This document shows positions 35,232-46,017 of a stretch of 64,000 bases of DNA, one piece after another. A program made the position numbers and the translations under genes. Each line of letters starts with the position of its first letter. The stretch's first letter is position 1. The stretch comes from Neonectria sp. B-13 (Eukaryota; Ascomycota; Sordariomycetes; Hypocreales; Nectriaceae). The stretch covers positions 4,756,309 to 4,820,308 of the forward strand of contig NOKP01000002.1 in the NCBI GenBank assembly GCA_002682825.1, given 5' to 3'. The notes beneath the pieces are model-generated. The model saw nothing but the letters and a program-made list of their open reading frames with translations, searched no databases and was not told the origin of the DNA.

Positions 35232-37209
35232 ATGGCCACAGCGCACATGGCCGTCAGGACTGAGACCCTTTCACCATTGTCCTCAACCTCGATCTCCCGC
35301 AACGAGTCAATGGGTGCTCGTATCGTCCCAATTCCGACGCCGACCATCAAAATGTCTCCTCCAGCCTCTGGTGACCCCATGGACATCACCTCCCCTACGC
35401 CCTCGTCCACCACCAACCAGAACTCCGATTCCGATGCCAATGGCAAATCCAACGACCGTCCCAAAAGCTCGACTCTCGAATCCTCCACCAGCACAAGCTC
35501 CAATACCATGCCCGCTCCACCACCCGCCGCCGCAGCTGCTGTGCACCAACCCAAGATCGTTCAGACGGCCTTTATTCACAAACTCTACAAGTGAGACCTC
35601 TCTTCCAAGTCAAGCAGACGCCAATCGCTAAACCTGCCCTAGCATGCTAGAAGATCCCAACATTCAACACCTGATCTCGTGGTCTGCGAGCGCCGAGAGC
35701 TTCGTCATGTCGCCCTCGGCCGATTTCTCCAAAGTATTGTCGTATGTTTGAACAGTCCCTCATCCAGTCAACTGCGAATGGGCCACTCATCGTCGCGCAG
35801 GCAATATTTCAAGCACACCAACATCTCCTCCTTTGTGAGGCAGCTGAATATGTATGGTTTTCACAAAGGTTAGTGATTTGCTTTGCAATGAGATTTACGC
35901 CATGGACATCTAGTGCTCATACACTTCTAGAACGTGATGTTTTTCATACCGGAAATCCCGACACCACACTTTGGGAATTCAAACATGGAAATGGCAACTT
36001 CAAGCGTGGAGATCTCGTCGGCCTGCGAGAGATCAAGCGTCGTGCTAGTCGCCATGCGCTCGTCCATCGCGAGAGCAACTACACTAAGGCTGCTACGTCA
36101 CAACCAGGAACGCCTACCGAACCTATACCCATCCCCCAAGATAGCGCCGATGCGAGGTTAGCCAACATTGAGCACAATCTCTACGATCTGAGCGCCCGGC
36201 TACAGCGAAGCGAGGAGGCTGCTCATTATATGCATGTCAAGAACCAAGCAGCCATGGAGACCATGGGCCGCCTGCTTCACTTCAACCAGGAACTGTCAAG
36301 GGCTGTGTTCTCACTAGCCCCTATTGATAGTCCCATCTCTCGCGATGGTTCGTCTCCATGATGCTGTTAGAAACTACACGATCCAAGCTAACATGTTAAA
36401 CAGTAGCCGCATTGCAGGGCGAGATACAGAGACAGGCCGATATGGTCCGTACAATCGACGAACCCCCGGAACCTCCCTACACTGGGCGGCAGCAGTATTT
36501 TGCGGCCGTCGACAATGGGCCAGTATCTCCGAGACAGCTTGCCCAAGACGACCAACGACGAGGCGCCAACCTAGCCGTTCCTCAGCCACGGGGCCAGAAC
36601 TTTTACCGTCCACCAGTACCATCCAACTTGTCTGTCAGCACCCGACGACCTTATGGGTCGATCAGCGGCAGTAGCACGACACAATCGTCACCCTTGCGCA
36701 CAGCGCCTCCGCCCCCGCCGCCAGTTGCCCCTCATCCCCTTTCCAACGTGGAACCTTCTCCCGCCAGTCTCGGCCGACGACACACAGCCGCTGACATTCG
36801 TGCTCATGGATGGCAACCGGGACCTTCTCCGTTTGCCACTGGCGTACCGTCCGCACCATGGCCCCCCTCGCCCGGTCGCGTTGCCCCTGATGAGCAGCGC
36901 ATTAGAGATTCACTATCGTCATACTCATTACAAACCGCCTCCCACGCCCATCCCCACTCGCGACCAACAACGCCCCCAGGCCCATTTGCCAATGGCGGTA
37001 GCGCCGGCTCAGATGCCTTTGGTAATTGGTCCTGGAACTCGGCTGCTAGCCGCGACAACAAGATTCTGGCCATCAAGGATCAGTCGGCGCCACCGACGAG
37101 GAGGGGCAGCATGGCACATATCCTCAACCCTAGCGACACTGCTGAGCGCTCAGATGAGGACGAAGACCCCAGAGGGGAAGACGACCGGAAACGAAAGCGG
37201 GTGCTGTAA
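35232..37209 (+). CDS. SFL1: HSF-type transcription factor Sfl1 (flocculation suppressor family)
   Basis: Nuclear regulator with a heat-shock-factor-type DNA-binding domain; in yeasts Sfl1 represses flocculation/filamentation genes and activates some stress genes. Exons 35232-35590, 35643-35741, 35801-35868, 35931-36347, 36404-37209; 582 residues. The N-terminal about 105 residues are Ser/Thr/Pro-rich. The HSF domain (about 108-215) is split by three introns and joins as IHKLYNMLEDPNIQHLISW, SFVMSPSADFSKVLSQYFKH, TNISSFVRQLNMYGFHK and FKHGNGNFKRGDLVGLREIK, matching the Sfl1 subgroup closely. A coiled-coil-like segment follows (LANIEHNLYDLSARLQRSEE). The C-terminal half is Pro/Ser-rich and ends in a basic KRKR stretch. 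Exon 4 uses an unusual GTTCGT donor, inferred because it restores frame into VAALQGEIQR. The 7 kb upstream gap may hold its regulatory region. Confidence 0.94.
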
Positions 37210-38013
37210 TTGAATTGCCAATAGGTTCCTTGCAGCTCCGGCAGTTTACTGCCACATCAGCAAGCCGAGGGGCAGTTTGAGGCTAGGCCTTGACTTCTTT
37301 TGACCCCGGCACTTTCTTTTATCAGTGGAGAGGAAGTTGCTATCCTTATATGGCGGGAATCTAATTAGCACTCAGCTCAACCCACGACGAGGAGACGTTA
37401 TACCCAGGTTCCAGCCTAGCCATGTGGTTTGTCATATTTCTGGATTATAAAGATGGACTTTTGGGGGCTGGAGGTTTTCTTGGGATATGCGACATGTTTG
37501 ACGCATCAAAAAGTTTGATGCTGGGTGCCTCGTGCACGAACAATTTTGGAGTACGACATTGGATGGCTAGACTTTGGCAGGGGAGGCTCTCTTCTTTATC
37601 AGCACAGGAAACATCCCAACAGTCCACGGGACCATGTGTGTATTTGCTTGCCCTGAGCTTCAGCCTCTTTGTGGGCTTGTAGCGGAGCGCGGAGTGTGGA
37701 ACATTTGTATGCCTAGGGAATTTGGCTATGGGGTGGGAGTTCAGCGCGGGAAGAGACGGCAGGGCTGTCGCGAAGGCTGGAGCTGGGATATCATTAGGAG
37801 CCATGGTGACTAGGTGTAACTGTGGACGCTTGGGGGCTCTGATGGCAAGGATCAGCGATGGGGGGATATAAATAAACGTACGAAACATGACTCCAGCCGC
37901 CACACCATATCGCTCTCTACCAGCACTTGGATGAGTTTACTTGACACTTGAGATGTTCTGGAATTGTTTGTCATTAAGGCATTGATATTCATCAGGTGGT
38001 CGAGGGCCTCTGG
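37210..38013. other. Convergent intergenic region
   Basis: 3' flanks of SFL1 (plus) and of the small basic protein gene (minus). Moderately AT-rich, with no gene supported. Confidence 0.6.
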
Positions 38014-38640
38014 CTACGCCTGTGCTTGTATGGTGTTTGGTTTCTTCTTCTTATTCTTGTTCTTCCTCTTGCGCTTCTTCTTTGCGCCCTCGTCGCCTTC
38101 TTGGACGTCGTGGACGTTGTGTTCGTGGGCTATCGTCGCAGGCTGAGCAAGGCCCTCTTTGCTCTTCGTGTCTTCGACCTTGGTGTCGTCGTTGCCCATA
38201 TCCACATCTGCACTCTCCTCGACATGGGGAGCGCTGCTGCCCGTATCAACCTTGTTGGCCTCCCTCCGCGGCCTCTTCCTCTTGCCCAGCGCGCTCCTTC
38301 CGACGTCGTCCTCGCTCTCGCTGTCCTCCTTGCGGCGACTCTTTCCGTTGCCCTTGGCGACCCTGCCGCGCAGCATCCTCTCCTCGCGGGCGTTGGCGAC
38401 CCGGGCGGCGTCCTTGGCGTCGGGGACGTAGCCGACGCCCTCGTTGGGACGGGCGCCGCGCAGGTCAGCGTCGTCGTCGGGGAGCGGTGCGCGGCGCGTA
38501 GATGACGGCGGCGGCGGCGGGCGGGTGAGGGCCATGGTCTTGAGGACGGAGGATTGCGAGGCGAGGAGCATGGAGATGCGGTTGGACAGGGCGGCGCGGT
38601 TGGCGGCGAGGGGGAGGGGGGGGGTTGGGTCTGGAGGCAT
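38014..38640 (-). CDS. Small basic, probably nuclear protein of unknown function
   Basis: Single exon, 208 residues from the ATG at 38640. An upstream in-frame extension exists but has no better start and is low-complexity. The N-terminal part has a helical segment (NRAALSNRISMLLASQSSVL), then a Pro-rich stretch and the compact motif ARPNEGVGYVPDAKDAARVA. The centre and C-terminus are highly charged (KRKRPRREANK; a terminal Lys/Arg/Asn run), typical of nuclear or nucleolar proteins. It may belong to a fungal DUF family of the DUF3245 kind, but I hold this weakly. No enzyme motif is visible. It ends tail-to-tail with SFL1. Confidence 0.75.
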   Translation of the reverse strand: MPPDPTPPLPLAANRAALSNRISMLLASQSSVLKTMALTRPPPPPSSTRRAPLPDDDADLRGARPNEGVGYVPDAKDAARVANAREERMLRGRVAKGNGKSRRKEDSESEDDVGRSALGKRKRPRREANKVDTGSSAPHVEESADVDMGNDDTKVEDTKSKEGLAQPATIAHEHNVHDVQEGDEGAKKKRKRKNKNKKKKPNTIQAQA

Positions 38641-39520
38641 CGCGTGTGGGTGGCGAGGGAGTCTAGAAGTAAAGGAGCGGCTTCTCGAGGATTGGATCTG
38701 TTCGCTGGGTGGCTGGAGGCGGAGGGCGCGCGCAATGCAGGTGGCAGAATCTGGAGTTGGTGATGGTCGGCGTTGGTGTTGAGCCCCTACCAACCGGCCA
38801 GCCTCCCAAGAAATATTTCACATGCAAGCTTGAGCGGCATGCATGGGGAAATTTTGGCTTATCTTATCGGATGAAACATGGGTTAGGGGAGAACCCCTTA
38901 GCCTATTAGGGGTTCAAGCTCAGCGCCGATCCTCACATTACGAAGTGCGCGCGTGCAGAAGGGGGTTCAGTCCGAATTTAGAGCTTGCATCTGAATCTTC
39001 AGCTATAGTCTGGGGTCCTTATATCTCCAAGTGCGTCTAATTTTGTTACACGAGGCAGATTGGCGGGAGTTGGAGGTCTGTAGCTTGTAGTTGTTTGCAC
39101 TAATTAGGACATCCGCCTAGAAACGGATTCCAAGACAGCTCGCCGAGACAGAGATTAAGGGGGAGGGAACACGCGCGCCTTCTAAAAAGAATGCCCACGC
39201 GCATCCTCATGATTCCAACATGTCACTTATGATCAAATGAAGAGTAGTGTTTGCGCTCGTAGTAAAGTCTTTGTGGGATGCTCTCCATCGAGGGCCAAGA
39301 ATACATTAACATTAGAAAATCTAGCCAAGTGTTGGTTGTCCTGCGCCGTGTCGTAAAGGTCGTTTCATGCCGTGTCGTGCGATGCCATGTTATGCTGCCA
39401 TGCTATGTTGTCATGCCTGTTGCCATGCCTGCCTGCTGTACTGTTCTCTCCCAGCCTTTTTATCTACTCTCCCCCTTTTCCCTTTGCAAAGTCTAGTATA
39501 TACGTATGTATGGGGTATCA
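38641..39520. other. Intergenic region between two minus-strand genes
   Basis: Promoter of the small basic protein gene and 3' flank of DLT1. Short frames only; no gene or repeat supported. Confidence 0.6.
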
Positions 39521-40816
39521 TCAATTTCCAAGGGTATCTCTGAGGCTGAGGATGTATGGTAGGTCTGAGATATCGTGCCGCGTCGCCAAGCGGATCACGG
39601 ATCCCGAGCTGGCCGAGGACTTGGACCTCAGGCTCGCTGTAGATGGTTGGCTGACGGGGTAATGTCGCCGGCTCTGGGCGAGACTGTTGACACTGGGTTT
39701 GTGTGAAACGGCTCCTGATATCCCGCTCCTTATGCTGTTCGGCGCTGTGCGGTACAGATTCCACGTGTTTGTCGACGGTTGACGCCTGGCCCTCCGGGTT
39801 GAGCTGGTGATGCTAGCTGTGTAGAAGCGGGGATCGTTGCTGCGCGGTGAGCCGGGATTCGTTCCCAGACCACAGTCGGATTCAACAATACTTGAAGGCG
39901 AGGAGGTGTCCTCGTCTTCCGGCTGGCCACCATCCAGAATATCCGAGTCAAAGGGTTCCATAGCGCGCAGGATCTCGGCGAAGAGATGCATCAGCTCCTT
40001 AAACCGAGCGTTGGAGATGGGTCGATTTGAGAAGCGCGCATACTCGTAGTGTGAGAGGAACTTCGTCGCGGTGGCGTCCATTTCGAGCACCCCCAAGCCT
40101 GCCAGATGGACAATGTAGTCGCGAAGGCTCATGTTGGCGGTGCGTTGGAGTAGGGCCACGGCGCCGGGGTCCAGAATGGGCGGGTCGGTCTGAGAGGTTG
40201 GATCCGGAGGTGCGAGGGTCAAGGCCTTGCCCTCAATGAGATTGGGCAGCTCGGAGAGGACGGTGGTGTATTGCAGGTTGGGCAAATCCGGCGATGTTGG
40301 GGACGCCCAGCCAAAATGCTCAATCTCGCCCCACACCGCTGGTCGACGCGGAAGATGTACCATGAGGTCCTCAGTCGCCATTCCAGAGCCGGCAACACTC
40401 TGCTTAGACCGAGGCCGGAGAGACTCTTCCTGCTCCGCTCTGTCTTCGAACCCGAGCCTCGGTCGAGACTCGTAGGCAATGATGGCGCTTCGACCGAGGC
40501 CAGCTGCGATGACCTTGTAGACGGCAGAGCGCACATCTCCTTTTTCAATGGGCACCCAGCCCTTGGGGATGGAGTCGAGATCGGTCCTGTTTATGTAGAG
40601 GCGGGTGAAGAAGACGAAGGTGACGATGAGGATGGTGGCGGTGTAGGCGGCGGCGATGATCCAGACATTGTAGATCTGGTCGTTCCGCAACGAGCGCTGG
40701 ATGGCATCGGCGGGCGTGGCGACCAGCAGGCCGACGAGGACGACATAGAGAAGTAAGTAGAGGGTGCGGTAGATGATGGAGAAGACGAGGCGTCGGTGAG
40801 ACACGGGAGACGCCAT
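39521..40816 (-). CDS. DLT1: Defect-at-low-temperature protein 1 (Dlt1)
   Basis: Fungal membrane protein whose yeast homologue is needed for growth at low temperature; the molecular role is unknown. Single exon, 431 residues from MASPVSHRRL (ATG at 40816). Two N-terminal transmembrane helices are visible (about 10-33, LVFSIIYRTLYLLLYVVLVG; about 48-70, IAAAYTATILIVTFVFFTRL), followed by the family segment DLDSIPKGWVPIEKGDVRS. A conserved middle part contains MSLRDYIVHLAGLGVLEMD and FLSHYEYARFSNRPISNARF. The C-terminal about 150 residues are Ser/Arg-rich and probably disordered, closing with a short hydrophobic tail. The strong match in domain order and length makes the family call firm. Confidence 0.92.
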   Translation of the reverse strand: MASPVSHRRLVFSIIYRTLYLLLYVVLVGLLVATPADAIQRSLRNDQIYNVWIIAAAYTATILIVTFVFFTRLYINRTDLDSIPKGWVPIEKGDVRSAVYKVIAAGLGRSAIIAYESRPRLGFEDRAEQEESLRPRSKQSVAGSGMATEDLMVHLPRRPAVWGEIEHFGWASPTSPDLPNLQYTTVLSELPNLIEGKALTLAPPDPTSQTDPPILDPGAVALLQRTANMSLRDYIVHLAGLGVLEMDATATKFLSHYEYARFSNRPISNARFKELMHLFAEILRAMEPFDSDILDGGQPEDEDTSSPSSIVESDCGLGTNPGSPRSNDPRFYTASITSSTRRARRQPSTNTWNLYRTAPNSIRSGISGAVSHKPSVNSLAQSRRHYPVSQPSTASLRSKSSASSGSVIRLATRHDISDLPYILSLRDTLGN

Positions 40817-41494
40817 GGCGGCCAAGGGAACGAAGCGGATGCGGTGTCCCTGCGTTCCAAGCGGGTGAGGCAGCGAGCGGGTGCTATCGCCGGAGAAGAG
40901 ACTCGATGAAGGGTGCGAATAGCGATGATGGAGGACGCATGGCTAAGAAATGGCGCTGTGTATTCCGCGGGTGATAGCTGGCGTTTATGGCGGATTATTC
41001 TGGAGGCTGGCTGCGCGTGCTGAGGCGTGGGCGGACATGGAGTCCTTCGCGCCTTTGCCTTTTGACGAAGAGGTTGGGAGGCGTACTTAACAGGCGACAA
41101 CCCAGGATTCGGATGCCACTTCGGGCGGAGCTGGGCGGAACCTGTCGCACCGTGCTGTCAATGGCTAGACACAGTACAGCCACACAGTGTCCGCGTCGCG
41201 TTGTCTCACGGGACCCCACTTCTTCCCGTCTCGCCATGTGAAGCCAGTATTCCATCGCGAGGTGCGGATGTAGTTCAGCAGTTCCCAATATCAAGGAGCA
41301 CATACTATCATCCAGTAGCCATTCTAACATTCAAGCTACGAATCACAAACCACGAGATTGCTGACATAACGACCAAACTTTGTTTTGCAATTCTTAAGTG
41401 ACTACAGACATACCACCGAGGTAGATTCCGTCTGCTTTTTATGGTATCATACATTCATTGCCACGCCAAGGCTCCCCAGCAACTAGCACGACAG
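40817..41494. other. Intergenic region between two minus-strand genes
   Basis: Promoter/leader of DLT1 and 3' flank of NDC1. No gene supported. Confidence 0.6.
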
Positions 41495-43494
41495 CTATCG
41501 TAACTGCTTCATCTCTGCACTCTTCTTCTTCTTGCCCTCGACGGGTTTGGGCGTTGCTGCCGCCTCCTTAGCCAGTCTGACGTCTGCTAGTGTCAACCTC
41601 AGATCAACGCGGTACGGCTCGAACTTGACCACCACCTGGTCCAGGCCCGCCCTCAACGCATTCAGCACCTCGTCTACCTCGGGGCTCTCTCGTTCGCCCT
41701 TGATATCCGTCCAGTGCATGGGGAATGAGAGCCGGAAGGCCTCCAGCTTGTTGATCACCGATGTCAACGTCCGGATGATGCTGGGCACCTCTCTATGAAC
41801 GTTGCCAAACTTGTCCTCAGCCAGACTGTGCACAGACAAGTGGCAGAGCACATGGACCGCATTGATGAGAAGGGTCGGCTCTGCGTACGGGGTGCCTAGC
41901 ACAGCCGCCGCAAATTGGGTCCGGAAGTGTTGCTGGAACAGTCCGCCGATGGGATCAAAGCTCATGAAGCGAAGCGTCCATTGTTCAAACTGGCTTTTGA
42001 GGTGTTCCGGCGAGACCATATCCTGCTGCTCCTTGCTGAGAAGACGATCCTTGGCCTCGTTGAACATCGTATTGGCCAATGGGCTCAATTTCGAGGCTGG
42101 CGATGAGCCAGGGGATGTAGCAATCTGGCTCAGACGTCTTTCAATATCTCCTCGGATGACCCCTGAGGAGGCCTTGCCGGTGAAGACGGCGTCTTCCCGG
42201 AGCGGAGCAGACACACGCTGTTTGGGGCCGGCAGTTGGCTCAGCAGGAGGAGGGGCTGGAGGTTGTCCGTAGCTGTCGACCCGGGTCTCAACAGCCTTCA
42301 CTACCTCCATACAAATGGCGTACACCTGTGACCACATGGGACCATCTTTTCGGTCGATATCCTCGTAAATGGCCTGTCGGCGAGTGTCAAAGCCCTGTGC
42401 AATATAAGCCAGCTCCCACATGGCAAAGGACTGTGGCTGAGTTAGTTGTGTTCAAAGCAGCAGATGAAGCAGACAACATACCTTGATAGAAAGCTTCTTG
42501 CTTTTGAGGCCGTTTAGGATGCTGCCGTTGGGGTCCTTGGACTCGGAGGTGAGAGGGTTGCCGTTCTTGAGTGGCTCCTTGACCATGAAAGTCGAGAAAG
42601 AAAAGTTCCCGGCGTTCCAGACGAAGTGGATTAGTGCTCCTGCCTGGACGCAACGGGCCAGAAGATAGAGGTCCGTTGGCCAGGAAGGAGGCAGCATGTT
42701 AGTCTTGGGAAGGTTATAAAACGGTCGCAAGAACATTAATGTCCACCCCCAGGCAAGAGACCGTGTACCCGCGTAGTACAGAATCAGCGCAAGTGGAATT
42801 GCCGACAACGCGCCAGCAGCAGAACCGCCGGCGATGGCAGGGAGCTGCTGCAGGACCAGCTTCAAGGAGTCTCCCGAGCCTGTCGACTTGCTGTCGTTCT
42901 TGCTGCTCGATAGCCCCAGCACAAGGCGGTCGACATCCTGCCTGTAATGCGAAATCGTTTGCAAGATCGCACAGGATATCATATAGGCCATGAAGAACAG
43001 CGGCCGCTCGTTCAACCTCGCGCGGTCGCCGCTGAAGTAGGTGATCCAGTGTAGGTTCGCGCCTTCGGGGGCAGACCAGAGGAAGACGTGGCAGAACAGC
43101 AGGCTCGAGAAGCCATACCAGACGAAGGTCTCATAAGTCTCAAGCCTCACAAGGGCGGCACGAAGGGTCTCGAAGCCGGAGCCGGTTGTCCTTAGGCCGA
43201 CATGGTAGTTCGCGATCCGGAGGACGAGGATCGCAAGGCCGCAGGTGAAGATGAAGGCCGTTCGCACGCCAACGAGGCCGAGAGGGAACCAGCCCCAGAT
43301 ATCTACCAGGTACCATTAGCAAAAGAGATGCGCAAACCAGAGGTAGGCTACGCACAGGAGCTCCAGCTGTCTAGCAAGACTGCCTCCACGTAAGAGACGG
43401 CCAGCAGGACAGTTGCCGTGGAGGTGAAGCGCCTATGCAGGGCTGGCTGGAGGAAGTCCTTGTAGGGAGATTTTCGAACTGTGGTGGCCGCCAT
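41495..43494 (-). CDS. NDC1: Nuclear envelope/pore membrane protein Ndc1
   Basis: Integral membrane nucleoporin that anchors nuclear pore complexes and helps insert the spindle pole body in the nuclear envelope. Exons 43494-43356, 43302-42482 and 42430-41495; 631 residues. Introns are 53 and 51 nt, with joins reading LLDSWSS|YIWGWFPLGLVGVR and KSKKLSIK|SFAMWELAY. The N-terminal half has about six hydrophobic helices (TATVLLAVSYVEAVLL; TAFIFTCGLAILVLRIANY; ETFVWYGFSSLLFCHVFL; FFMAYMISCAILQ; AIPLALILYYAG; others). The C-terminal half is soluble and carries the conserved DIERRLSQIATSPGS and a long helical region, ending in a Lys-rich tail. Layout and length match fungal Ndc1-Nup proteins. Confidence 0.92.
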
Positions 43495-43962
43495 CTCCAC
43501 GGCGCATCGTCGTCGAAGGGGTAAGCTCGAGAATGCGGTGCAAGGTCGGTTCTTGGGGAGGATGATGGACGGACAGGTACGGGCACTAACAAAGCCCTTG
43601 TAAATAAAAATCTCCAACCAGCAACCGTGGTTGACGCGCCTGCCAAGCACTGGCGACTAACTGCTGCTATCGTCACGTGAAGATAGCCACCTACTGAACA
43701 AAGCAAAAGCAGGGTAGCCAGGTCCCACTGGGCGCTGGTTGGCTCGCCATCAACGGGGCCAATTACGTATGTGCGCAGGGAACCGGCTCGATATGGAACC
43801 TCAGCCACCCTCGGCAAGGCAACAGTCGATTTGACCAACTACAGAACAAGACGACCATCGTCCACAGTCGTCATCGCCAACCGCATCGCGCGGCCACTTC
43901 AAATCAACATCCTCTCATTAATCCGCAATCCGCCTGTTTAAGCGTTGCCATCCACCATCACC
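43495..43962. promoter_or_regulatory. Divergent promoter between NDC1 and PEP12
   Basis: 468 bases separate the two start codons. Both genes must be driven from this region; I see no element worth naming. Confidence 0.5.
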
Positions 43963-44812
43963 ATGTCGTTCGATCAGCTCTCCAATCTCGAGTCCGGGCG
44001 CCGCGGGGGATACGCCGACGACCCAGCCTTCCGAGAACTGCAGTATGACCTCAAGAGCAAGCTGCAAGCGCTTCAGGGCAGCAACCGAAAGCTCGCCAAC
44101 GATGTGAGCGTGTTGGGTACCAAGAAGGACACCCCGCGCCTGCGCGAGCGGGTTCACAACAGCATGGACAAGGCCCGCGAGATGTGCCAGGAGATTGGCG
44201 ACGGGGTCAAGAGACTCCAGACCTGGGACGATCTCACGGTATGACCTGCCACAGCCCGAATTCCATGTCGCATGCTAATTCCCCCCCCAGAAACAGCAAA
44301 AGTACGAGCAGACCAAGGTCTCGAGCGACTTCCAAACCGCCCTCCAAGAGTTCCAGAACCTACAGCGACGAGCCCTCGAGAAGGAGCGCGCCTCCGTGAC
44401 AGCCGCCCGCGCCGCCCACGAAACCGAAGGACAGAGTGGTGCGCAGGACGGTGCCCCTCTGGAGCAGTTGCAGCAGCTGCAGCAGATGCCACAGCTGGCG
44501 GCGCAAGACGAGGTTGACTTCCAGGATACAGTTATCATCCAGCGCGAGGAGGAGATCCGCAACATCGAACAGGGTGTCGGCGACCTGAACGTGCTATTCC
44601 GGCAAGTGGTGCAGATTGTCAACGAACAGGGCGAGTCGCTCAACACGATTGGAGAAAACATTTACAACACTGTCGACGACACGGGGGAAGCCTACGTCGA
44701 GCTTAGCCAGGCCTCGCGATATCAAAAGGCCGCTCGCAATAAGAGCTGCTGTCTTCTGCTGGTCCTGGCAGTCATCATGACTATTGTCATTCTTGCAATT
44801 GTTCTCGACTAA
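43963..44812 (+). CDS. PEP12: Qa-SNARE syntaxin, Pep12/syntaxin-7 type
   Basis: t-SNARE for fusion at the late endosome/prevacuolar compartment. Exons 43963-44238 and 44291-44812 (52-nt intron with an unusual nine-base C run in front of its acceptor); 265 residues. The N-terminal Habc helices start FRELQYDLKSKLQALQGSNR and are followed by a Gln-rich linker. The SNARE motif begins about residue 185 (EEEIRNIEQGVGDLNVLFRQ) and contains the zero-layer glutamine in NEQGES. A C-terminal membrane anchor follows (CCLLLVLAVIMTIVILAIVL) and ends the protein two residues later, as in tail-anchored syntaxins. Pep12 is favoured over plasma-membrane Sso by the N-terminal SxL-type sequence and short length; assignment within endosomal Qa-SNAREs is likely but not proven. 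Confidence 0.92.
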
Positions 44813-44967
44813 GGCAAAGCGTATGTGCTTTTGGGACAGGTCATTAATGTTCATGCGGCGTCTATAGGAGTTTTTCTAGGGATACAGAGCTTGAAGAGTA
44901 CAGTTTTGTACATAGGTACACACGGGGGCCTGTAATCGACGAGGCCCTCCCTGTTTGAATTCCAACT

Positions 44968-46017
44968 TTACTTTTCTTGAATTACCTCAGCTCGATCTCT
45001 TAGATATGGCAAAGAGTTGGGTCTTTTCTGCTCTGCTGTGAGTTTCTGGTCTTTCTTAGGAACCAGCCGGTTGAGAATAAGCTCGTTGATGCCTGAAAGA
45101 CCGAAAGAAGCTGCCCAGTAGAGGAAGATGGCACTGGGGAGATCTGCAAAGAGGAGAGGGAAGACGGGCATCATCAACATGATCCTACCGAGCACCTTTT
45201 GCAGTCTCGTCAACGTAACGACTTGGGTCTCATCAGCTCTGAGTGAGAGAAGTGCTCGGATGTGGTCCTTGGACATCCTCCCCCAGGTGTTCCAGACAAG
45301 AATGCTCGTGCATATGATGGGGAGCCCGTAGTAAGGGTCCGCACTGGTCAGGTCCACGAACCAAAGGCATCCCCCGTCCACCAGGGATGGATCAAACATG
45401 CTGCTGGCTGACCCGAGTTGGGAGCTAGCCGACTGCGGATTGCCCATGCCGACAGACTGGCTGATCCAACCCAGGGGAGCACCACATTTCCGCCGGAGGG
45501 CTTCAGATATAGTGACGAAGGGCAAGATGCCGAGCAACGGAGCGAAGCCCTTCCACCTCTGAACGCCCCAATCCTTGTAAATTCTGCGCCGCGACTTTTC
45601 AATGGTGCCCGCCATTCGGAGCTTCAAGATCCGTTCCGGCAGATGGCTCTGCTCCCTGGCAATGGTGTTGGTATGCCGTCGAGCCCACGCCATGACCAGG
45701 GGGTTCAATTCCCCTCTCCTCGCCCGGAGCTTGGCCACGTAAAGCTGAACGGGAAACCTGAGAGTTGCGTTGACGCCGACGGCCAGCAGAGGGATGGCGA
45801 GACACCACGGCATTCCGGTGCTGGCATGTACCCAGCTAAAGGCATCGGCGGTCGACTGGATAGCCTCGCCGGCAAAGGCGCCGATGTGAAGGCCTCGTCG
45901 GCGCGGAGCACATGGCGCGGAGCCGGCGGGAGAGCAGCCGGGTCGAGGCGCGGCGGCGATCAATGACAGGCGAGCATGAGGTGCCAGAGTATGGGCTGTG
46001 CGTCGGAGGAGCGACAT
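44968..46017 (-). CDS. COX18: Mitochondrial inner-membrane insertase Cox18 (Oxa1/YidC family)
   Basis: Translocates the C-terminal part of Cox2 across the mitochondrial inner membrane. Single exon, 349 residues. The start is ATG 46017 (MSLLRRTAHTLAPHARLSL), which gives an Arg/Ala-rich presequence; the frame stays open upstream but without an ATG. The Oxa1/YidC core includes AFSWVHASTGMPWCLAIPLL, ATLRFPVQLYVAKLRARR, FAPLLGILPFVTISEALRR and LMMPVFPLLFADLPSAIFLY, with about five membrane segments, and the matrix tail is short. The short tail and the WVHxxTGMPWC start favour Cox18 over Oxa1. Its stop lies 155 bases from the PEP12 stop on the opposite strand. Confidence 0.92.
   Translation of the reverse strand: MSLLRRTAHTLAPHARLSLIAAAPRPGCSPAGSAPCAPRRRGLHIGAFAGEAIQSTADAFSWVHASTGMPWCLAIPLLAVGVNATLRFPVQLYVAKLRARRGELNPLVMAWARRHTNTIAREQSHLPERILKLRMAGTIEKSRRRIYKDWGVQRWKGFAPLLGILPFVTISEALRRKCGAPLGWISQSVGMGNPQSASSQLGSASSMFDPSLVDGGCLWFVDLTSADPYYGLPIICTSILVWNTWGRMSKDHIRALLSLRADETQVVTLTRLQKVLGRIMLMMPVFPLLFADLPSAIFLYWAASFGLSGINELILNRLVPKKDQKLTAEQKRPNSLPYLRDRAEVIQEK

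Noticed and set aside
45699..45715. Perfect-looking tRNA T-arm (GG GGGTTCAATTCCCC)
   Set aside because: It lies inside the conserved COX18 coding sequence, with no other tRNA parts around it.
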